A stretch of 45,094 bases of DNA, taken from contig SVGF01000003.1 of assembly GCA_015056475.1 (NCBI GenBank), positions 1-45,094 of the forward strand. Reading direction: 5' to 3'. The stretch's first letter is position 1, and each line of letters opens with the position of its first letter. Positions 8,384 through 17,288 of this stretch are shown here, piece by piece. The DNA is from Clostridiales bacterium (lineage in GTDB: Bacteria > Bacillota > Clostridia > HGM11327). The position numbers and the translations under genes were made by a program. The notes under the pieces were generated by a model, which saw only the letters and a list, made by a program, of their open reading frames with translations, was not told where the DNA came from and searched no databases.

Positions 8384-8445
8384 GCGACTTAAAAATGAGT
8401 TAAACTCAACTTTGCGTTGAGCTGTGTTGAAGAAAAGATCTTCAA
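8380..8445. repeat. Chain of short dyads, including overlapping alternative hairpins
   Basis: Four dyads follow one another: TTAAG-CGA-CTTAA (8380-8392), TGAGTT-A-AACTCA (8396-8408), CTCAAC-TTTGC-GTTGAG (8405-8421) and TTGAAGA-AAAGA-TCTTCAA (8427-8445). The second and third share bases and cannot form together. The last overlaps the stop codon of the glycosidase gene at 8442 and could help terminate it. Confidence 0.45.
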
Positions 8446-9773
8446 TTACTCTCAACTACAACCTTGACAGAATCATCCGATACGCTGTACCTGACCTCAC
8501 CGTGATCTATGTTAATATCGATTGAAATATCGTTTGTAACGGCAAGCTCGGTGATGGAGATGCGCTCATTTTTCAGTTGTTTTGGGATTTTGGGAGAAAC
8601 GGTGACGGTCTTATTGTCCGCGCTGTACGAAACGCCAAATATAATTTCTACGATCAATTCCAGATATTGTGAAGCTGTCCACGCATATCGAATAACTCCA
8701 TGACCGCTTCCGTCAAACGGATTTACAAATTCAGCGCTATTATGGTTGAATATGCAAATCGTCTTGAAACAAAGCTCGGTTGCCAGATCAACCTCACCGC
8801 AATCGAAAAGCCCGCGCACCACCATCTCATTGATCAACGTCCAAACGTTGCCGCTCCAGCTTGCATTTCCTTGATACTCACCTGTAGTAACAGTAAATAT
8901 ACTATCCTGCTTGGACACAGATGTTAATGGAATGGTATCCCAATTAAAGTGCTCATGATCTTTCAGCAGGCGTATAAGCTTTTCAGCTCTGTCCTTACCT
9001 GCAATATTCATTCTCAACGGAAAAAACGTTGATGCCATAAGACGATCACTAAGCTTTTTTTCATTTATAAGATAAGCAAAATATGCACCTTTTTCTTCGT
9101 TCCACAAATACTGATTTATACTCTGCTTGAGCTGTGCTTTTCTTGCTTCAAGCAGGCTTGCATCCTCAGTCATTCCAAGTTCCTTAGCCAATAGACCCGT
9201 ATAATGACATCCGACACAAACCTCAACATTGGTATCAACAGGCGCATATTCGCCTGCAGATCCAAGGTATGGAACAAACGTTTCCTCAAACACAGCAGAG
9301 ATCAAGCCTGTTTCTTTATCCTGTCGATTTAAGAACCACCAATCAAGGTAACGTTTCATCATTTTATAAGTCAGCAGCTTTAAGTTCTTATCCGTTGAGC
9401 CCTTGACAATATGATACGCAACGTCAAAAAGCTTAGGCAATGAAGAAACGCCCACGGTCTGCGTTAAACGGTCGCCCCCTGCTACCACCAATGGCAAATC
9501 GTCCGCTCCCCAAAGGCATATTCTGCCGTCATCTCTTTGCGATTCGATGAAATTCAAAAGAGAAGTTTCCGTAAACGCTCTGTCCACCCACTGATAGCCC
9601 CGCAATGACACCGTTGAATCCAACTGCCACCATTGCTTTCCGTAGTGACCGCCCGGAGTAAAATAAGGGTAATTAAAACCACAGCTTTTAGCATCATCCT
9701 GCTTGCACATTTCAAGAGTCTCAATTGCATATTCCAAATCATTTTGCGTTATGTAAGAACATTGAATTATCAT
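8442..9773 (-). CDS. Six-hairpin glycosidase (GH63/GH37-like)
   Basis: A 443-residue protein dominated by an (alpha/alpha)6 barrel. It resembles the glucosidase/trehalase-type clan, with WWQLDSTVSLRGYQW near the start of the barrel, a DTNVE acid motif, and NASWSGNVWTLINE, which recalls the GxxWxGPxW motif of GH63. A short beta-strand domain (about 365-443) closes it. There is no signal peptide. The start at 9773 has AAAGGAG 7 bases upstream; an earlier in-frame ATG at 9821 lacks one. Substrate is unknown; alpha-glucosides or mannosylglycerate-like compounds are typical of relatives. It has its own promoter at 9871-9899. Confidence 0.65.
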   Translation of the reverse strand: MIIQCSYITQNDLEYAIETLEMCKQDDAKSCGFNYPYFTPGGHYGKQWWQLDSTVSLRGYQWVDRAFTETSLLNFIESQRDDGRICLWGADDLPLVVAGGDRLTQTVGVSSLPKLFDVAYHIVKGSTDKNLKLLTYKMMKRYLDWWFLNRQDKETGLISAVFEETFVPYLGSAGEYAPVDTNVEVCVGCHYTGLLAKELGMTEDASLLEARKAQLKQSINQYLWNEEKGAYFAYLINEKKLSDRLMASTFFPLRMNIAGKDRAEKLIRLLKDHEHFNWDTIPLTSVSKQDSIFTVTTGEYQGNASWSGNVWTLINEMVVRGLFDCGEVDLATELCFKTICIFNHNSAEFVNPFDGSGHGVIRYAWTASQYLELIVEIIFGVSYSADNKTVTVSPKIPKQLKNERISITELAVTNDISIDINIDHGEVRYSVSDDSVKVVVESN

Positions 9774-9870
9774 ATAAAAACTCCTTTGATCTTGCAGATC
9801 CAATAACATAATGAAACGCATTTGTCAGTAGTTCATCCTTGTACGTTTCAATAATTACTTCATTGCAATT

Positions 9871-9899
9871 ATTATAGCATAATACCACACATTTTGCAA
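9871..9899 (-). promoter_or_regulatory. Promoter of the GH63/GH37-like gene
   Basis: On the reverse strand TTGCAA (9894-9899) and TATAAT (9871-9876) are 17 bases apart. An inverted repeat AATAATT/AATTATT (9850-9856, 9867-9873) spans the -10 box and may be an operator. Confidence 0.65.
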
Positions 9900-9928
9900 T
9901 ACAAAAGAGAAACCTCAACCAAAACCAC

Positions 9929-9957
9929 TTGACAAAAACCGATTTTTCCGTTATAAT
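9929..9957 (+). promoter_or_regulatory. Consensus promoter of the valS leader
   Basis: TTGACA (9929-9934) and TATAAT (9952-9957) match the sigma-A consensus exactly with a 17-base spacer. The valine T-box leader begins just downstream. Confidence 0.9.
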
Positions 9958-9965
9958 ATACACAT

Positions 9966-10180
9966 CAAGCTGTTCGAGGGGTAGCGATCTTTCAGCAACA
10001 GAGAGGGCAACGTTTTGGTGCAAGTTGCCTTGCGTAAAGTAGATCGCGAGTTGCGAATATGCTCCGAGTTTCGGCGGGTAGCTCCGTTATGGGCTTTGAG
10101 TGTCGCATTTTATGCGGAATTAAGGTGGTAACGCGGAGATAGCTTCGTCCTTTGTTTTTAGGGCGAAGCTTTATTTTATT
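9966..10180 (+). promoter_or_regulatory. T-box riboswitch, valine-specific, controlling valS
   Basis: The T-box core AAGGTGGTAACGCGG is at 10122-10136, followed by terminator arms AGCTTCG (10141-10147) and CGAAGCT (10164-10170) and a T-rich run. AAGG can instead pair with CCTT (10149-10152) to form the antiterminator. Stem I is closed by GCGAT (9984-9988) with ATCGC (10043-10047), and its apical loop has GGTGCAA (10017-10023), matching the GNUGNRA motif. The likely specifier is GTA (Val) at 10039-10041, one base before the closing helix. Stem III is CGCAT-TTT-ATGCG (10104-10116). Uncharged tRNA-Val would permit readthrough into valS. Stem I is only about 64 nt. Confidence 0.92.
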
Positions 10181-10228
10181 TATCACTAAAAAGATTATAA
10201 TATTTTCTAATAATTACAGGAGTTTTTT

Positions 10229-12895
10229 ATGTCAAACGAAACAACAAATTTTCCGAAGGTTTACGACCCGCAGTCTACAGAAGCCCGTCTTTACCAAAAA
10301 TGGGTAGATAACGGCTATTTTACTGCGCACGTTGACAAAACAAAGGAATCATACACAATAGTTATTCCCCCACCGAATATAACAGGTCAGCTCCATATGG
10401 GTCATGCTCTCGACAACACTCTCCAGGATATCCTCATCCGTTTCAAGAGAATGCAGGGCTACTCTACGCTCTGGCTCCCCGGCACAGACCATGCCAGCAT
10501 CGCAACGGAGGTCAAGATCATCGAAATGCTCGCTAAGGAAGGCGTAACAAAGTACGATCTTGGCAGAGAAAAGTTCCTTGAGCGCGCATGGGAATGGAAA
10601 AAGGAGTACGGCGGCAGGATCACAAAGCAGCTCAGAATGCTCGGCTCATCCTTGGACTGGACTCGCGAACGCTTTACAATGGACGAGGGCTGCAACAAAG
10701 CCGTTCGTCACGTATTCGTATCGCTCTACAATAAGGGACTTATCTACAGAGGCGAAAGAATCACAAACTGGTGCTGTGAATGTAACACAGCTCTTTCCGA
10801 TGCAGAAGTTGAATATCAGGAAGATCCCGGTTTCTTCTGGCACATAAAGTATCCCATCAAGGATAGCGACGAATTCATTACGTTTGCAACGACCCGTCCC
10901 GAAACAATGCTCGGTGATACAGCTGTAGCTGTTCATCCCGAGGATGAGCGTTACACTCACCTCATAGGCAAAACGCTTATTCTCCCCCTCGTAAACAGAG
11001 AGATCCCCGTAATCGCTGACGAATACGTTGACAGAGAGTTCGGTACAGGTGTTGTTAAGATCACTCCTGCACACGACCCCAATGACTTTGAGGTTGGTCA
11101 AAGACATAATCTCCCCATCGTTAAGGTTATAAACGATGACGGCACAATGAATAAGCTTGCAGGCAAGTACGAAGGTCTTGACAGATACGAAGCAAGAAAG
11201 CAGATCGTTAGTGATCTTGATGCTTTGGGCTTGCTCATAAAGGTTGAACCCCACGCTCATAACGTTGGTCATTGCTACCGTTGCCACTCAACAGTTGAGC
11301 CCATGGTTTCAACACAGTGGTTTGTAAAGATGAAGCCCCTTGCTGAGCCCGCTATTGCAGCTGTTCGCAATAAAGAAACAGTATTCATCCCCGAGAGATT
11401 TGACAAGATCTACTACAACTGGATGGAAAATATCCGTGACTGGTGTATCTCCCGTCAGCTCTGGTGGGGTCACAGAATTCCCGCATGGTACTGTAAGGAC
11501 TGCGGCGAGATCATCGTAAGCGAAGATACGCCTACAAAGTGCCCCAAGTGCGGTTGCGAGCACCTTAAGCAGGACGAAGACGTATTGGATACGTGGTTCA
11601 GCTCTGCGCTCTGGCCCTTCTCAACACTTGGCTGGCCCGACAAGACAGAAGATCTTGATTACTTCTTCCCCACAACAACGCTCGTAACAGGCTATGATAT
11701 CATATTCTTCTGGGTATCAAGAATGATCTTCTCATCCATCGAAAATATGGGCGAGGTACCATTCAAGAACGTACTTATTCACGGTCTTGTTCGTGACGAT
11801 CAGGGCAGAAAGATGTCAAAATCCCTTGGTAACGGTGTGGATCCGATCGAAGTAATCAACTCATTTGGTGCTGACGCTCTCAGATTCAGCCTTGTTGCAG
11901 GTACAACACCCGGTAACGATATGCGTTACTACGACAGCAAAGTAAGAGCTTACAGAGATTTTGCAAACAAGATCTGGAATGCAAGCCGCTTCATCGTAAT
12001 GAACCTTGAAAACGCACCCTTCGAAAAGCCCGATGACAGTATGCTCACAGCTGATGATAAGTGGATAATGTCAAGACTTAACGAGGTTACAAAGGAAGTT
12101 ACGTCCAATATGGAAAACTTCGACCTTGGCGTTGCCGCGCTCAAGCTCTACGACTTCATCTGGACAGAGTTCTGCGACTGGTACATTGAGCTTACAAAGA
12201 TACGTCTTTACTCTGACGACCTTGAGCAGAGAAAGACCGCAATTTATGTTCTCGTTACAACGCTCACAAAGGCCCTCCAGCTCTTGCATCCGTTTATGCC
12301 ATTCATAACAGAAGAGATCTGGTTGCATCTCCCCCACGAGAATAGTGCTGATGAAACGATCATGCTCACAAAGTGGCCTGAATACAGCGAAGAATTAAAG
12401 TTTGAAGAAGCTGAAGCACAGATGAACGTTATTATGGACGTTATCCGCGCAGTAAGAAACTTGAGAGCAGAAATGGATATAAAGAACTCCAAGAAGCTTG
12501 ATATGATACTCTTTGACAACTCAGGCAAGTACGTTGAAATGCTCGAATCAGGCAGAATCTATATCGAGAAGTTTGCAAACACTTCAAACCTCCGTATAAC
12601 CACCTCAAATGACGGTGTTCCCGCTAACGCTAAGGTAGTTAATATAGGTACTTTGATTGCGTACTTCCCAATTGATGAGCTTGTAGACTTCACAGCAGAG
12701 CTTACAAGACTTGAAGCCGAAAAGGAAACTGCAACGTCCGAGCTCAAGAGAGCCGAAGGTAAGCTTTCAAACGAAAAGTTCGTAAGCAAAGCTCCCGCAA
12801 AACTCGTTGACGAAGAAAAGGCAAAGGTTCAAAAATATACAGAAGCCCTTGCATCCATCCAACAGCAGATCGACGCCATCAAGGCAATGATGTAA
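10229..12895 (+). CDS. valS: Valine--tRNA ligase
   Basis: An 888-residue class I aminoacyl-tRNA synthetase that charges tRNA-Val in the cytoplasm. The first adenylate motif is HMGH (56-59) after PPPNITGQL, and the second is KMSKS (528-532). The editing CP1 domain lies between about 190 and 345, with the TTRPET motif. A CxxC...CxxC zinc-binding knuckle is seen near 427-448. The anticodon-binding domain follows KMSKS, and a C-terminal coiled coil typical of ValRS covers about 820-885. Length is normal. AGGAG precedes the ATG. It is governed by the T-box leader just upstream. Confidence 0.98.
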   Translation: MSNETTNFPKVYDPQSTEARLYQKWVDNGYFTAHVDKTKESYTIVIPPPNITGQLHMGHALDNTLQDILIRFKRMQGYSTLWLPGTDHASIATEVKIIEMLAKEGVTKYDLGREKFLERAWEWKKEYGGRITKQLRMLGSSLDWTRERFTMDEGCNKAVRHVFVSLYNKGLIYRGERITNWCCECNTALSDAEVEYQEDPGFFWHIKYPIKDSDEFITFATTRPETMLGDTAVAVHPEDERYTHLIGKTLILPLVNREIPVIADEYVDREFGTGVVKITPAHDPNDFEVGQRHNLPIVKVINDDGTMNKLAGKYEGLDRYEARKQIVSDLDALGLLIKVEPHAHNVGHCYRCHSTVEPMVSTQWFVKMKPLAEPAIAAVRNKETVFIPERFDKIYYNWMENIRDWCISRQLWWGHRIPAWYCKDCGEIIVSEDTPTKCPKCGCEHLKQDEDVLDTWFSSALWPFSTLGWPDKTEDLDYFFPTTTLVTGYDIIFFWVSRMIFSSIENMGEVPFKNVLIHGLVRDDQGRKMSKSLGNGVDPIEVINSFGADALRFSLVAGTTPGNDMRYYDSKVRAYRDFANKIWNASRFIVMNLENAPFEKPDDSMLTADDKWIMSRLNEVTKEVTSNMENFDLGVAALKLYDFIWTEFCDWYIELTKIRLYSDDLEQRKTAIYVLVTTLTKALQLLHPFMPFITEEIWLHLPHENSADETIMLTKWPEYSEELKFEEAEAQMNVIMDVIRAVRNLRAEMDIKNSKKLDMILFDNSGKYVEMLESGRIYIEKFANTSNLRITTSNDGVPANAKVVNIGTLIAYFPIDELVDFTAELTRLEAEKETATSELKRAEGKLSNEKFVSKAPAKLVDEEKAKVQKYTEALASIQQQIDAIKAMM

Positions 12896-12902
12896 TTATT
12901 CC

Positions 12903-12928
12903 GGGGAGCTTCAGCTTGAATGCTCCCC
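12903..12928 (+). terminator. Terminator after valS
   Basis: GGGGAGC (12903-12909) pairs with GCTCCCC (12922-12928) and is followed by a short T-rich stretch (TTTGTTT). The next gene begins 12 bases later, so some readthrough into it is possible. Confidence 0.65.
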
Positions 12929-12940
12929 TTTGTTTAACTT

Positions 12941-13342
12941 ATGAATATTATAGCTTGTATCGATAACGAAAACGGAATACTATTTAACTCAAGAAGACAA
13001 AGCCGCGATGCCCATATTTTTGATGATATCAAAAATACCATCGACTCAAAAATCATCTATTGTTCCGAATATTCCGCAAAATTATTGCAAGAGTACTCGC
13101 TTTCACCTGCGGTAGTCAAAACGTTAAAAGCCGTACCTGAAAACGGATACTATTTTCTCGAAAACACTCTGCCGCCGGATCTCTTGCCCGAAATCAAAAA
13201 GGTGATAATATATAAATGGAATAAATCATATCCCAAGGATACTTATCTTGGAATGGACTTTTCAAATATAAAGCTCGTTCACACGTCTGATTTTCAAGGT
13301 AAGTCGCATAAATTGATCATAAAGGAAATATATGAATTATGA
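12941..13342 (+). CDS. Conserved small protein of unknown function
   Basis: A 133-residue soluble protein. The N-terminus (MNIIACIDNENGILFNSRRQ, then SRD) and the later YKWNKSYPKDTYLGMD stretch look like a conserved small Clostridia family. From memory, database entries of this family are sometimes labelled ribonuclease Z. No metallo-beta-lactamase HxHxDH motif is present here, so I do not adopt that name. The start resembles the first strand of DHFR-like folds, but that is weak. Its stop overlaps the start of the secreted nuclease gene (ATGA, 4 bases), so the two are translationally coupled and probably functionally linked. There is no ribosome site of note before its ATG. Confidence 0.7.
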   Translation: MNIIACIDNENGILFNSRRQSRDAHIFDDIKNTIDSKIIYCSEYSAKLLQEYSLSPAVVKTLKAVPENGYYFLENTLPPDLLPEIKKVIIYKWNKSYPKDTYLGMDFSNIKLVHTSDFQGKSHKLIIKEIYEL

Positions 13343-14838
13343 AAATATATAAAAAACTGCTTACATATTTAAGTGTACTTCTTATATCATTATCCCTTAT
13401 CAGCTCATGTATAACTGCGCCAACGCCATCACACAATATTCCCGATGAAATACTTACGTTAGCCAACGTACCCGAATTTTCCGATAAAGCCTACGTTGCA
13501 ATAAACTCAAACGTTCCGTATTTTACCGAGAGCGAATTGACGGTTGACTCTTACGAGTATTATTCAGAGCTTGATTCTCTAGGCAGATGCGGTATTGCCA
13601 TCGCATGCATAGGTATTGATATAATGCCGACCGAAGATAGAGGCAGCATAGGTTCAATTAAACCAAGCGGTTGGCAATCTGTAAGATACGATATCGTTGA
13701 CGGCAAGTATCTTTATAACAGATGCCACTTGATAGCATTTATGCTTGCAGGTGAAAACGCAAACAACAAGAATCTCATCACAGGTACCCGTTACATGAAT
13801 ACCGAAGGTATGCTTCCGTTTGAGGATATGGTGCATGATTACGTTGTTGAAACAGAGAATCACGTTATGTACAGAGTAACGCCCATATTCCGTGACAATG
13901 AGCTTGTAGCAAGAGGCTGCTTGATGGAAGCATATTCTGTTGAGGATAACGGTGAAGGTATCTCTTTCTGTGTTTACGTATATAATGCACAGCCGGGTAT
14001 AACAATAAACTATGCAGACGGCTCAAGCGCACTAAATGGCCAACCTTTGCCAAGTCCCGGTGCATCATCTGCCCCGTCCGACGTCAGCTTCATACTCAAC
14101 ACAAGCTCAAAAAAGTACCATAAGCCCACCTGCTCACAGATCAACAGGATCAGCGAAAACAACAGGGCTGAATTCTTTGGTGATGAGCAAGATCTTATTG
14201 AAGATGGCTATACTGCCTGCGGTACTTGCTTTAAGGGCGAAGTTTCCGACATTTCTACACCATCGCCTACATCCACTCCAACTGTTATCCCAACAGCAAC
14301 TCCCACTCCGATAGTTATACCGACAGTAACGCCTGCTCCGACAGCTTCACCGACGCCAACGGTAACACCGACACCGTCTTTAGCAACGCCTTCACTCAAG
14401 CCTACCGTTACACCATCTCAAACACTACCACCCGAAGCAAATATTACTTACGTGCTTAATACAAGCTCAATGAAGTATCATAAGCCAAACTGCTCGCAAG
14501 TAAACAGGATCAGCGAAGAAAACAAGGCTGATTTCTACGGTAGCGAGCAAGATCTTATTGATGACGGTTATACAGCTTGCGGAACTTGTCACAAAAATCA
14601 AAGCGCAGACAGCTCAACTACTGCGCCGACTACAACGCCACAGGCACCATCAATCCTACCGACACCCACAGATAATAATTCAATCACATACGTGCTGAAT
14701 ACAAGCAGTTTGAAGTACCACTTGCCGTCTTGTGCGCACGTAAAGAGAATTAAAGAGGAAAATAAGGAGAAATATAGCGGAAGTTTGGGAGAACTAACCG
14801 GAAAAGGCTATACCCCTTGCGGCACCTGTATACGGTGA
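13339..14838 (+). CDS. Secreted DNA/RNA non-specific endonuclease with three Cys/His repeat domains
   Basis: A 499-residue probable lipoprotein with a signal segment at 6-23 and lipobox ISSC (Cys24). Residues about 45-235 resemble NucA/EndA-type beta-beta-alpha-metal nucleases, with RCHLIAF (His130 as general base) and NNKNLITGTRYMN (Asn145 as metal ligand). The C-terminal half carries three near-identical 49-residue domains at 249-297, 369-417 and 449-497. Each has the pattern YVLNTSS, KYH, a central Cys, and GYTxCGTC, so one His and three Cys could bind zinc. Pro/Thr-rich linkers, rich in TPT repeats, separate them. It probably degrades nucleic acid at the cell surface for nutrition or uptake. 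It is coupled to the gene at 12941 by a 4-base overlap. Confidence 0.85.
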   Translation: MKIYKKLLTYLSVLLISLSLISSCITAPTPSHNIPDEILTLANVPEFSDKAYVAINSNVPYFTESELTVDSYEYYSELDSLGRCGIAIACIGIDIMPTEDRGSIGSIKPSGWQSVRYDIVDGKYLYNRCHLIAFMLAGENANNKNLITGTRYMNTEGMLPFEDMVHDYVVETENHVMYRVTPIFRDNELVARGCLMEAYSVEDNGEGISFCVYVYNAQPGITINYADGSSALNGQPLPSPGASSAPSDVSFILNTSSKKYHKPTCSQINRISENNRAEFFGDEQDLIEDGYTACGTCFKGEVSDISTPSPTSTPTVIPTATPTPIVIPTVTPAPTASPTPTVTPTPSLATPSLKPTVTPSQTLPPEANITYVLNTSSMKYHKPNCSQVNRISEENKADFYGSEQDLIDDGYTACGTCHKNQSADSSTTAPTTTPQAPSILPTPTDNNSITYVLNTSSLKYHLPSCAHVKRIKEENKEKYSGSLGELTGKGYTPCGTCIR

Positions 14839-14876
14839 AAAACATTCGAATTTATAAATATAACTGAGAGGTAAAT

Positions 14877-15041
14877 ATGGAATATCTGATCCCGATATGT
14901 ATTATAATTTTAGCAGTCGTGCTATTTTTCAAGGTCACAAAAGCTATATTAAAAGCGGTATTCGCTTTTGTTTTTGTCGGATTTATCGTATATCTTTTGA
15001 CCGGCACAAATTTGATAAGCGAGTTATTGTCAATTCTGTAA
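14877..15041 (+). CDS. Small two-helix membrane protein
   Basis: A 54-residue ORF starting MEYLIPICIIILAVVLFF and stopping at TAA 15039-15041. Two hydrophobic segments (about 3-19 and 27-44) are separated by the basic loop KVTKAILK, a typical small transmembrane hairpin. GAGAGG lies 6-7 bases before the ATG, and a strong terminator follows at 15060. It lies 38 bases after the nuclease gene and may share its transcript. Function is unknown. Ribosome site, hydrophobic pattern and terminator together support a real gene. Confidence 0.6.
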   Translation: MEYLIPICIIILAVVLFFKVTKAILKAVFAFVFVGFIVYLLTGTNLISELLSIL

Positions 15042-15059
15042 ATCTAACGTCAACAAAAC

Positions 15060-15087
15060 AGCGCGTGCAGTATTTTATGCACGCGCT
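15060..15087. terminator. Terminator between convergent genes
   Basis: AGCGCGTGCA (15060-15069) pairs perfectly with TGCACGCGCT (15078-15087), with an 8-base loop and an AT-rich run after it. It ends the nuclease/small membrane transcript and may also stop the converging DUF1232 gene. Confidence 0.8.
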
Positions 15088-15132
15088 TAAATTTTATATA
15101 TTAAATTTTATTGGATAAATGGGATAAAACCA

Positions 15133-15501
15133 TTACATTACAACAATCAATATCAGCATGATCACCGCCAGCCATATCAAAACAAACGGAATGGAATAAT
15201 ACCATTTTTGTGGGGCACCATTGCCCCATAGATCTTGAGATCTCGCCCTACAATCGGCAAAAACCTCGTCTGGAATACACCTGATGCACCACACGATGAG
15301 CACGGGCAAAATGATCAGATCATCGAGATATCCAAGAATAGGAATAAAATCAGGTATCAGATCTATTGGCGACAACGCATAGACCACCACCAGAAACGCT
15401 AAAACCTTAGCAAACCACGGTGTTTTTTTATCTTTCAGAGCTATAAAAACAGCCGGAATATCTGTTTTTAATCTTTGAGCTCGTTCCTTTAACTTGTTCA
15501 T
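15133..15501 (-). CDS. DUF1232 (YkvA-like) membrane protein
   Basis: A 122-residue protein. Its central motif VYALSPIDLIPDFIPILGYLDD (reported here as VYALSPIDLIPDF and ILGYLDD) is diagnostic of the DUF1232/YkvA family. Two hydrophobic segments cover about 32-52 and 64-85, and a C-terminal hydrophobic helix covers 100-121. The family is widespread in Firmicutes and its role is not established. The N-terminus is a basic amphipathic helix. An AGAGGCGG-like site precedes the ATG. It stands alone, 79 bases downstream of the ChrA pair on the same strand. Confidence 0.85.
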   Translation of the reverse strand: MNKLKERAQRLKTDIPAVFIALKDKKTPWFAKVLAFLVVVYALSPIDLIPDFIPILGYLDDLIILPVLIVWCIRCIPDEVFADCRARSQDLWGNGAPQKWYYSIPFVLIWLAVIMLILIVVM

Positions 15502-15580
15502 TGCCGCCTCTGTTTTTTCCTCTGTATTTCATCTTAATTTCATCTGAATTTCCTGTTGTTTCATCCAAAAATTTCACTTA

Positions 15581-16156
15581 TCACAAACCGAATAATACTA
15601 TTCCCATCACACCCGATATTGCAACAAGTATGATCGAAGAAAACTCTTTTTTCTTTATCCTTTTCCAGATTATAGGAATCACTATCACGACCGCAAGGAT
15701 CAAAGCCTTGCGCCAATCAAATGCAAATTCTATATTGCTAAGAGTGTAAGTGCCGCAAAAAACAGTAAGTGCCATAGTGACGGCAACGGATATGATCATT
15801 CCGCCGATTGCAGGACGCATGCCTGAAATAAAAGCCTTAACAGGAGGATATTTCAAAAGATTCTTTATCAACGAAGCAATTATGACCACAACTGTAAACG
15901 AGGGCAAAACAACGCCCGCAGTTGCAAGGAGTGCGCCTAAAAATCCACCCTGCTCGTAACCAACGTAAGTGGCTGCATTGACTGCTATTGAGCCCGGAAA
16001 TAACGAAACTGCACCAACAAGATTCATCAGTTCGCTGTCTGTCAACCAGCCGTATTCAACCAAGGACTCCCCTAACAAAGATAGCACGGCATAGCCTCCG
16101 CCAAATGCAAAGATACCGCCCTTAAGAAACGTTAAGAAAAGCTGCAGATATATCAC
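15581..16156 (-). CDS. Chromate transporter-family protein (ChrA), second half
   Basis: A 191-residue integral membrane protein of the short-chain CHR family. Each member equals half of a full ChrA, and pairs work together. It shows the family motifs FAFGGGYAVL near residue 16 and PGSIAVNAATYVGY near 54-67, with about six transmembrane segments. Family members export chromate or related anions by proton antiport; the natural substrate in gut anaerobes is unclear. Its start overlaps the stop of the partner gene by 4 bases (ATGA), as expected for a heteromeric pair. Confidence 0.88.
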   Translation of the reverse strand: MIYLQLFLTFLKGGIFAFGGGYAVLSLLGESLVEYGWLTDSELMNLVGAVSLFPGSIAVNAATYVGYEQGGFLGALLATAGVVLPSFTVVVIIASLIKNLLKYPPVKAFISGMRPAIGGMIISVAVTMALTVFCGTYTLSNIEFAFDWRKALILAVVIVIPIIWKRIKKKEFSSIILVAISGVMGIVLFGL

Positions 16157-16725
16157 TTTTGCTCTCCTTTCTGTTTTTTGGTATTAAAAAAGGATACCAC
16201 AAGCCCGCACAAGCCTGCTGAGAGTATGAACCAGACCGCAGGTATGTGAACGTCAAATACTGTGCAGAGTATCATACCGATGCAGGTTACAGAAAAAGCA
16301 ATTATGTCAAACGCTGACTTTCTCATTCTCTTGAGCATTTTTATTCCCGCTGAAGTAATAAGATACACAACACATACCTGAATACCCTTAAAAGCAGCGG
16401 CAACTATAGCTATCTCCATAAATTCGTTGTAAAACAGCGAAACAAAATACATTATTACAAATGAAGGTACGCACACTCCTATCATTGAAACGAAAGCGCC
16501 CCAAAATCCTTTGAGCCTATAGCCTATGCACGTAGCAACGTTGATAGAAATAGATCCGGGTGTGTTTTCTACAATGGCAACGATATCCATAAAGTCGTCA
16601 TGCTCTATAAGCTTTCTTTTTGATACGAATTCGTTTTCAAACAATGCAATAATGGCATATCCTCCGCCAAATGCAAAGCAACCGATTTTAACCATTGATA
16701 AGAATAATGATAGAATTATACTCAT
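16153..16725 (-). CDS. Chromate transporter-family protein (ChrA), first half
   Basis: A 190-residue membrane protein, the upstream partner of the gene at 15581. It carries the same motifs, FAFGGGYAII near residue 17 and NTPGSISINVATCIGYR near 53-70, and about six hydrophobic helices. Split CHR pairs are common in Firmicutes, and the two proteins typically insert with opposite topology. AGAGG precedes the ATG. The P-loop kinase-like gene upstream ends only 26 bases away, so all three may be one transcript. Confidence 0.88.
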   Translation of the reverse strand: MSIILSLFLSMVKIGCFAFGGGYAIIALFENEFVSKRKLIEHDDFMDIVAIVENTPGSISINVATCIGYRLKGFWGAFVSMIGVCVPSFVIMYFVSLFYNEFMEIAIVAAAFKGIQVCVVYLITSAGIKMLKRMRKSAFDIIAFSVTCIGMILCTVFDVHIPAVWFILSAGLCGLVVSFFNTKKQKGEQK

Positions 16726-16751
16726 AAAGCCTCTTTTTGATCAGTAATTAC

Positions 16752-17255
16752 TTAATCTTGCACTAATTTTCCAATTCTGCTTAAAAACTCATTAGCCTCA
16801 CTCCTGCTTGTAAATACAATAACGTTTTTGTCGTTGTATTTTTCAAGCAAAGAAAGGACTTTTGGTCTTTGATTATCTATGTAGCCTTTTATAAATTCAA
16901 GGAATTCTTCATCATCCTCGGTTTCCACCCACGGCATATCCTCCCTCGGCTTACCCTGCCTTTTCCGAATACCGCTAAGACAAACCTCAAGCGGATAGTC
17001 AAGGAAAATAACAGTATCGCATGCGGATATGCGCATTTCCATGGTACTTTGGTAGTTGCCGTCAATTATCCACGTATCCTGATTCATAACGGTTTGCAGA
17101 CGGTCAATAAAAATACTCTTTTCGATCTTTGTTTTATTGCTATTCCAACACATCATATCCAAATAATGCAGAGGTATATCAGTGATGGTGTGAAGCTTGC
17201 GGGCAAATGTACTTTTTCCACTCCCCGGGCAACCGATTATTATGATCTTATTCAT
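16752..17255 (-). CDS. P-loop nucleoside/adenylate kinase-like protein (FlaR-like)
   Basis: A 167-residue cytoplasmic protein with an N-terminal Walker A motif GCPGSGKST (8-16). HYLDMMCWN, WIIDGNYQSTM and an FLDYP strand follow in the order seen in the adenylate kinase-like group often named FlaR or topology modulation protein. Arg residues in the lid-like segment SGIRKRQGKPRED fit phosphate contacts. The physiological substrate of this group is not settled. A good AAGGAGG site precedes the ATG. Confidence 0.8.
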   Translation of the reverse strand: MNKIIIIGCPGSGKSTFARKLHTITDIPLHYLDMMCWNSNKTKIEKSIFIDRLQTVMNQDTWIIDGNYQSTMEMRISACDTVIFLDYPLEVCLSGIRKRQGKPREDMPWVETEDDEEFLEFIKGYIDNQRPKVLSLLEKYNDKNVIVFTSRSEANEFLSRIGKLVQD

Positions 17256-17288
17256 GAATAAAGCCTCCTTTTTGAGTTTTTAAGTAGT

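Noticed and set aside
10034-10036. First GTA in the valS leader as T-box specifier
   Set aside because: The second GTA (10039-10041) has the same one-base distance to the closing helix as the ATG specifier of the methionine T-box. The first would be too far from the helix.
9982-10047. Loss of the distal tRNA-contact loop in the valS T-box
   Set aside because: On inspection GGTGCAA is present in the apical loop and fits the GNUGNRA motif, so Stem I is short but not decapitated.
10646-11287. 213-residue reverse ORF inside valS
   Set aside because: It is fully antisense to the catalytic and editing region of valS, with no ribosome site or domain.
12941-13342. Naming the small protein ribonuclease Z
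   Set aside because: No metallo-beta-lactamase motif or fold pattern is present, and the protein is far too short. The label would come only from remembered automatic annotations.
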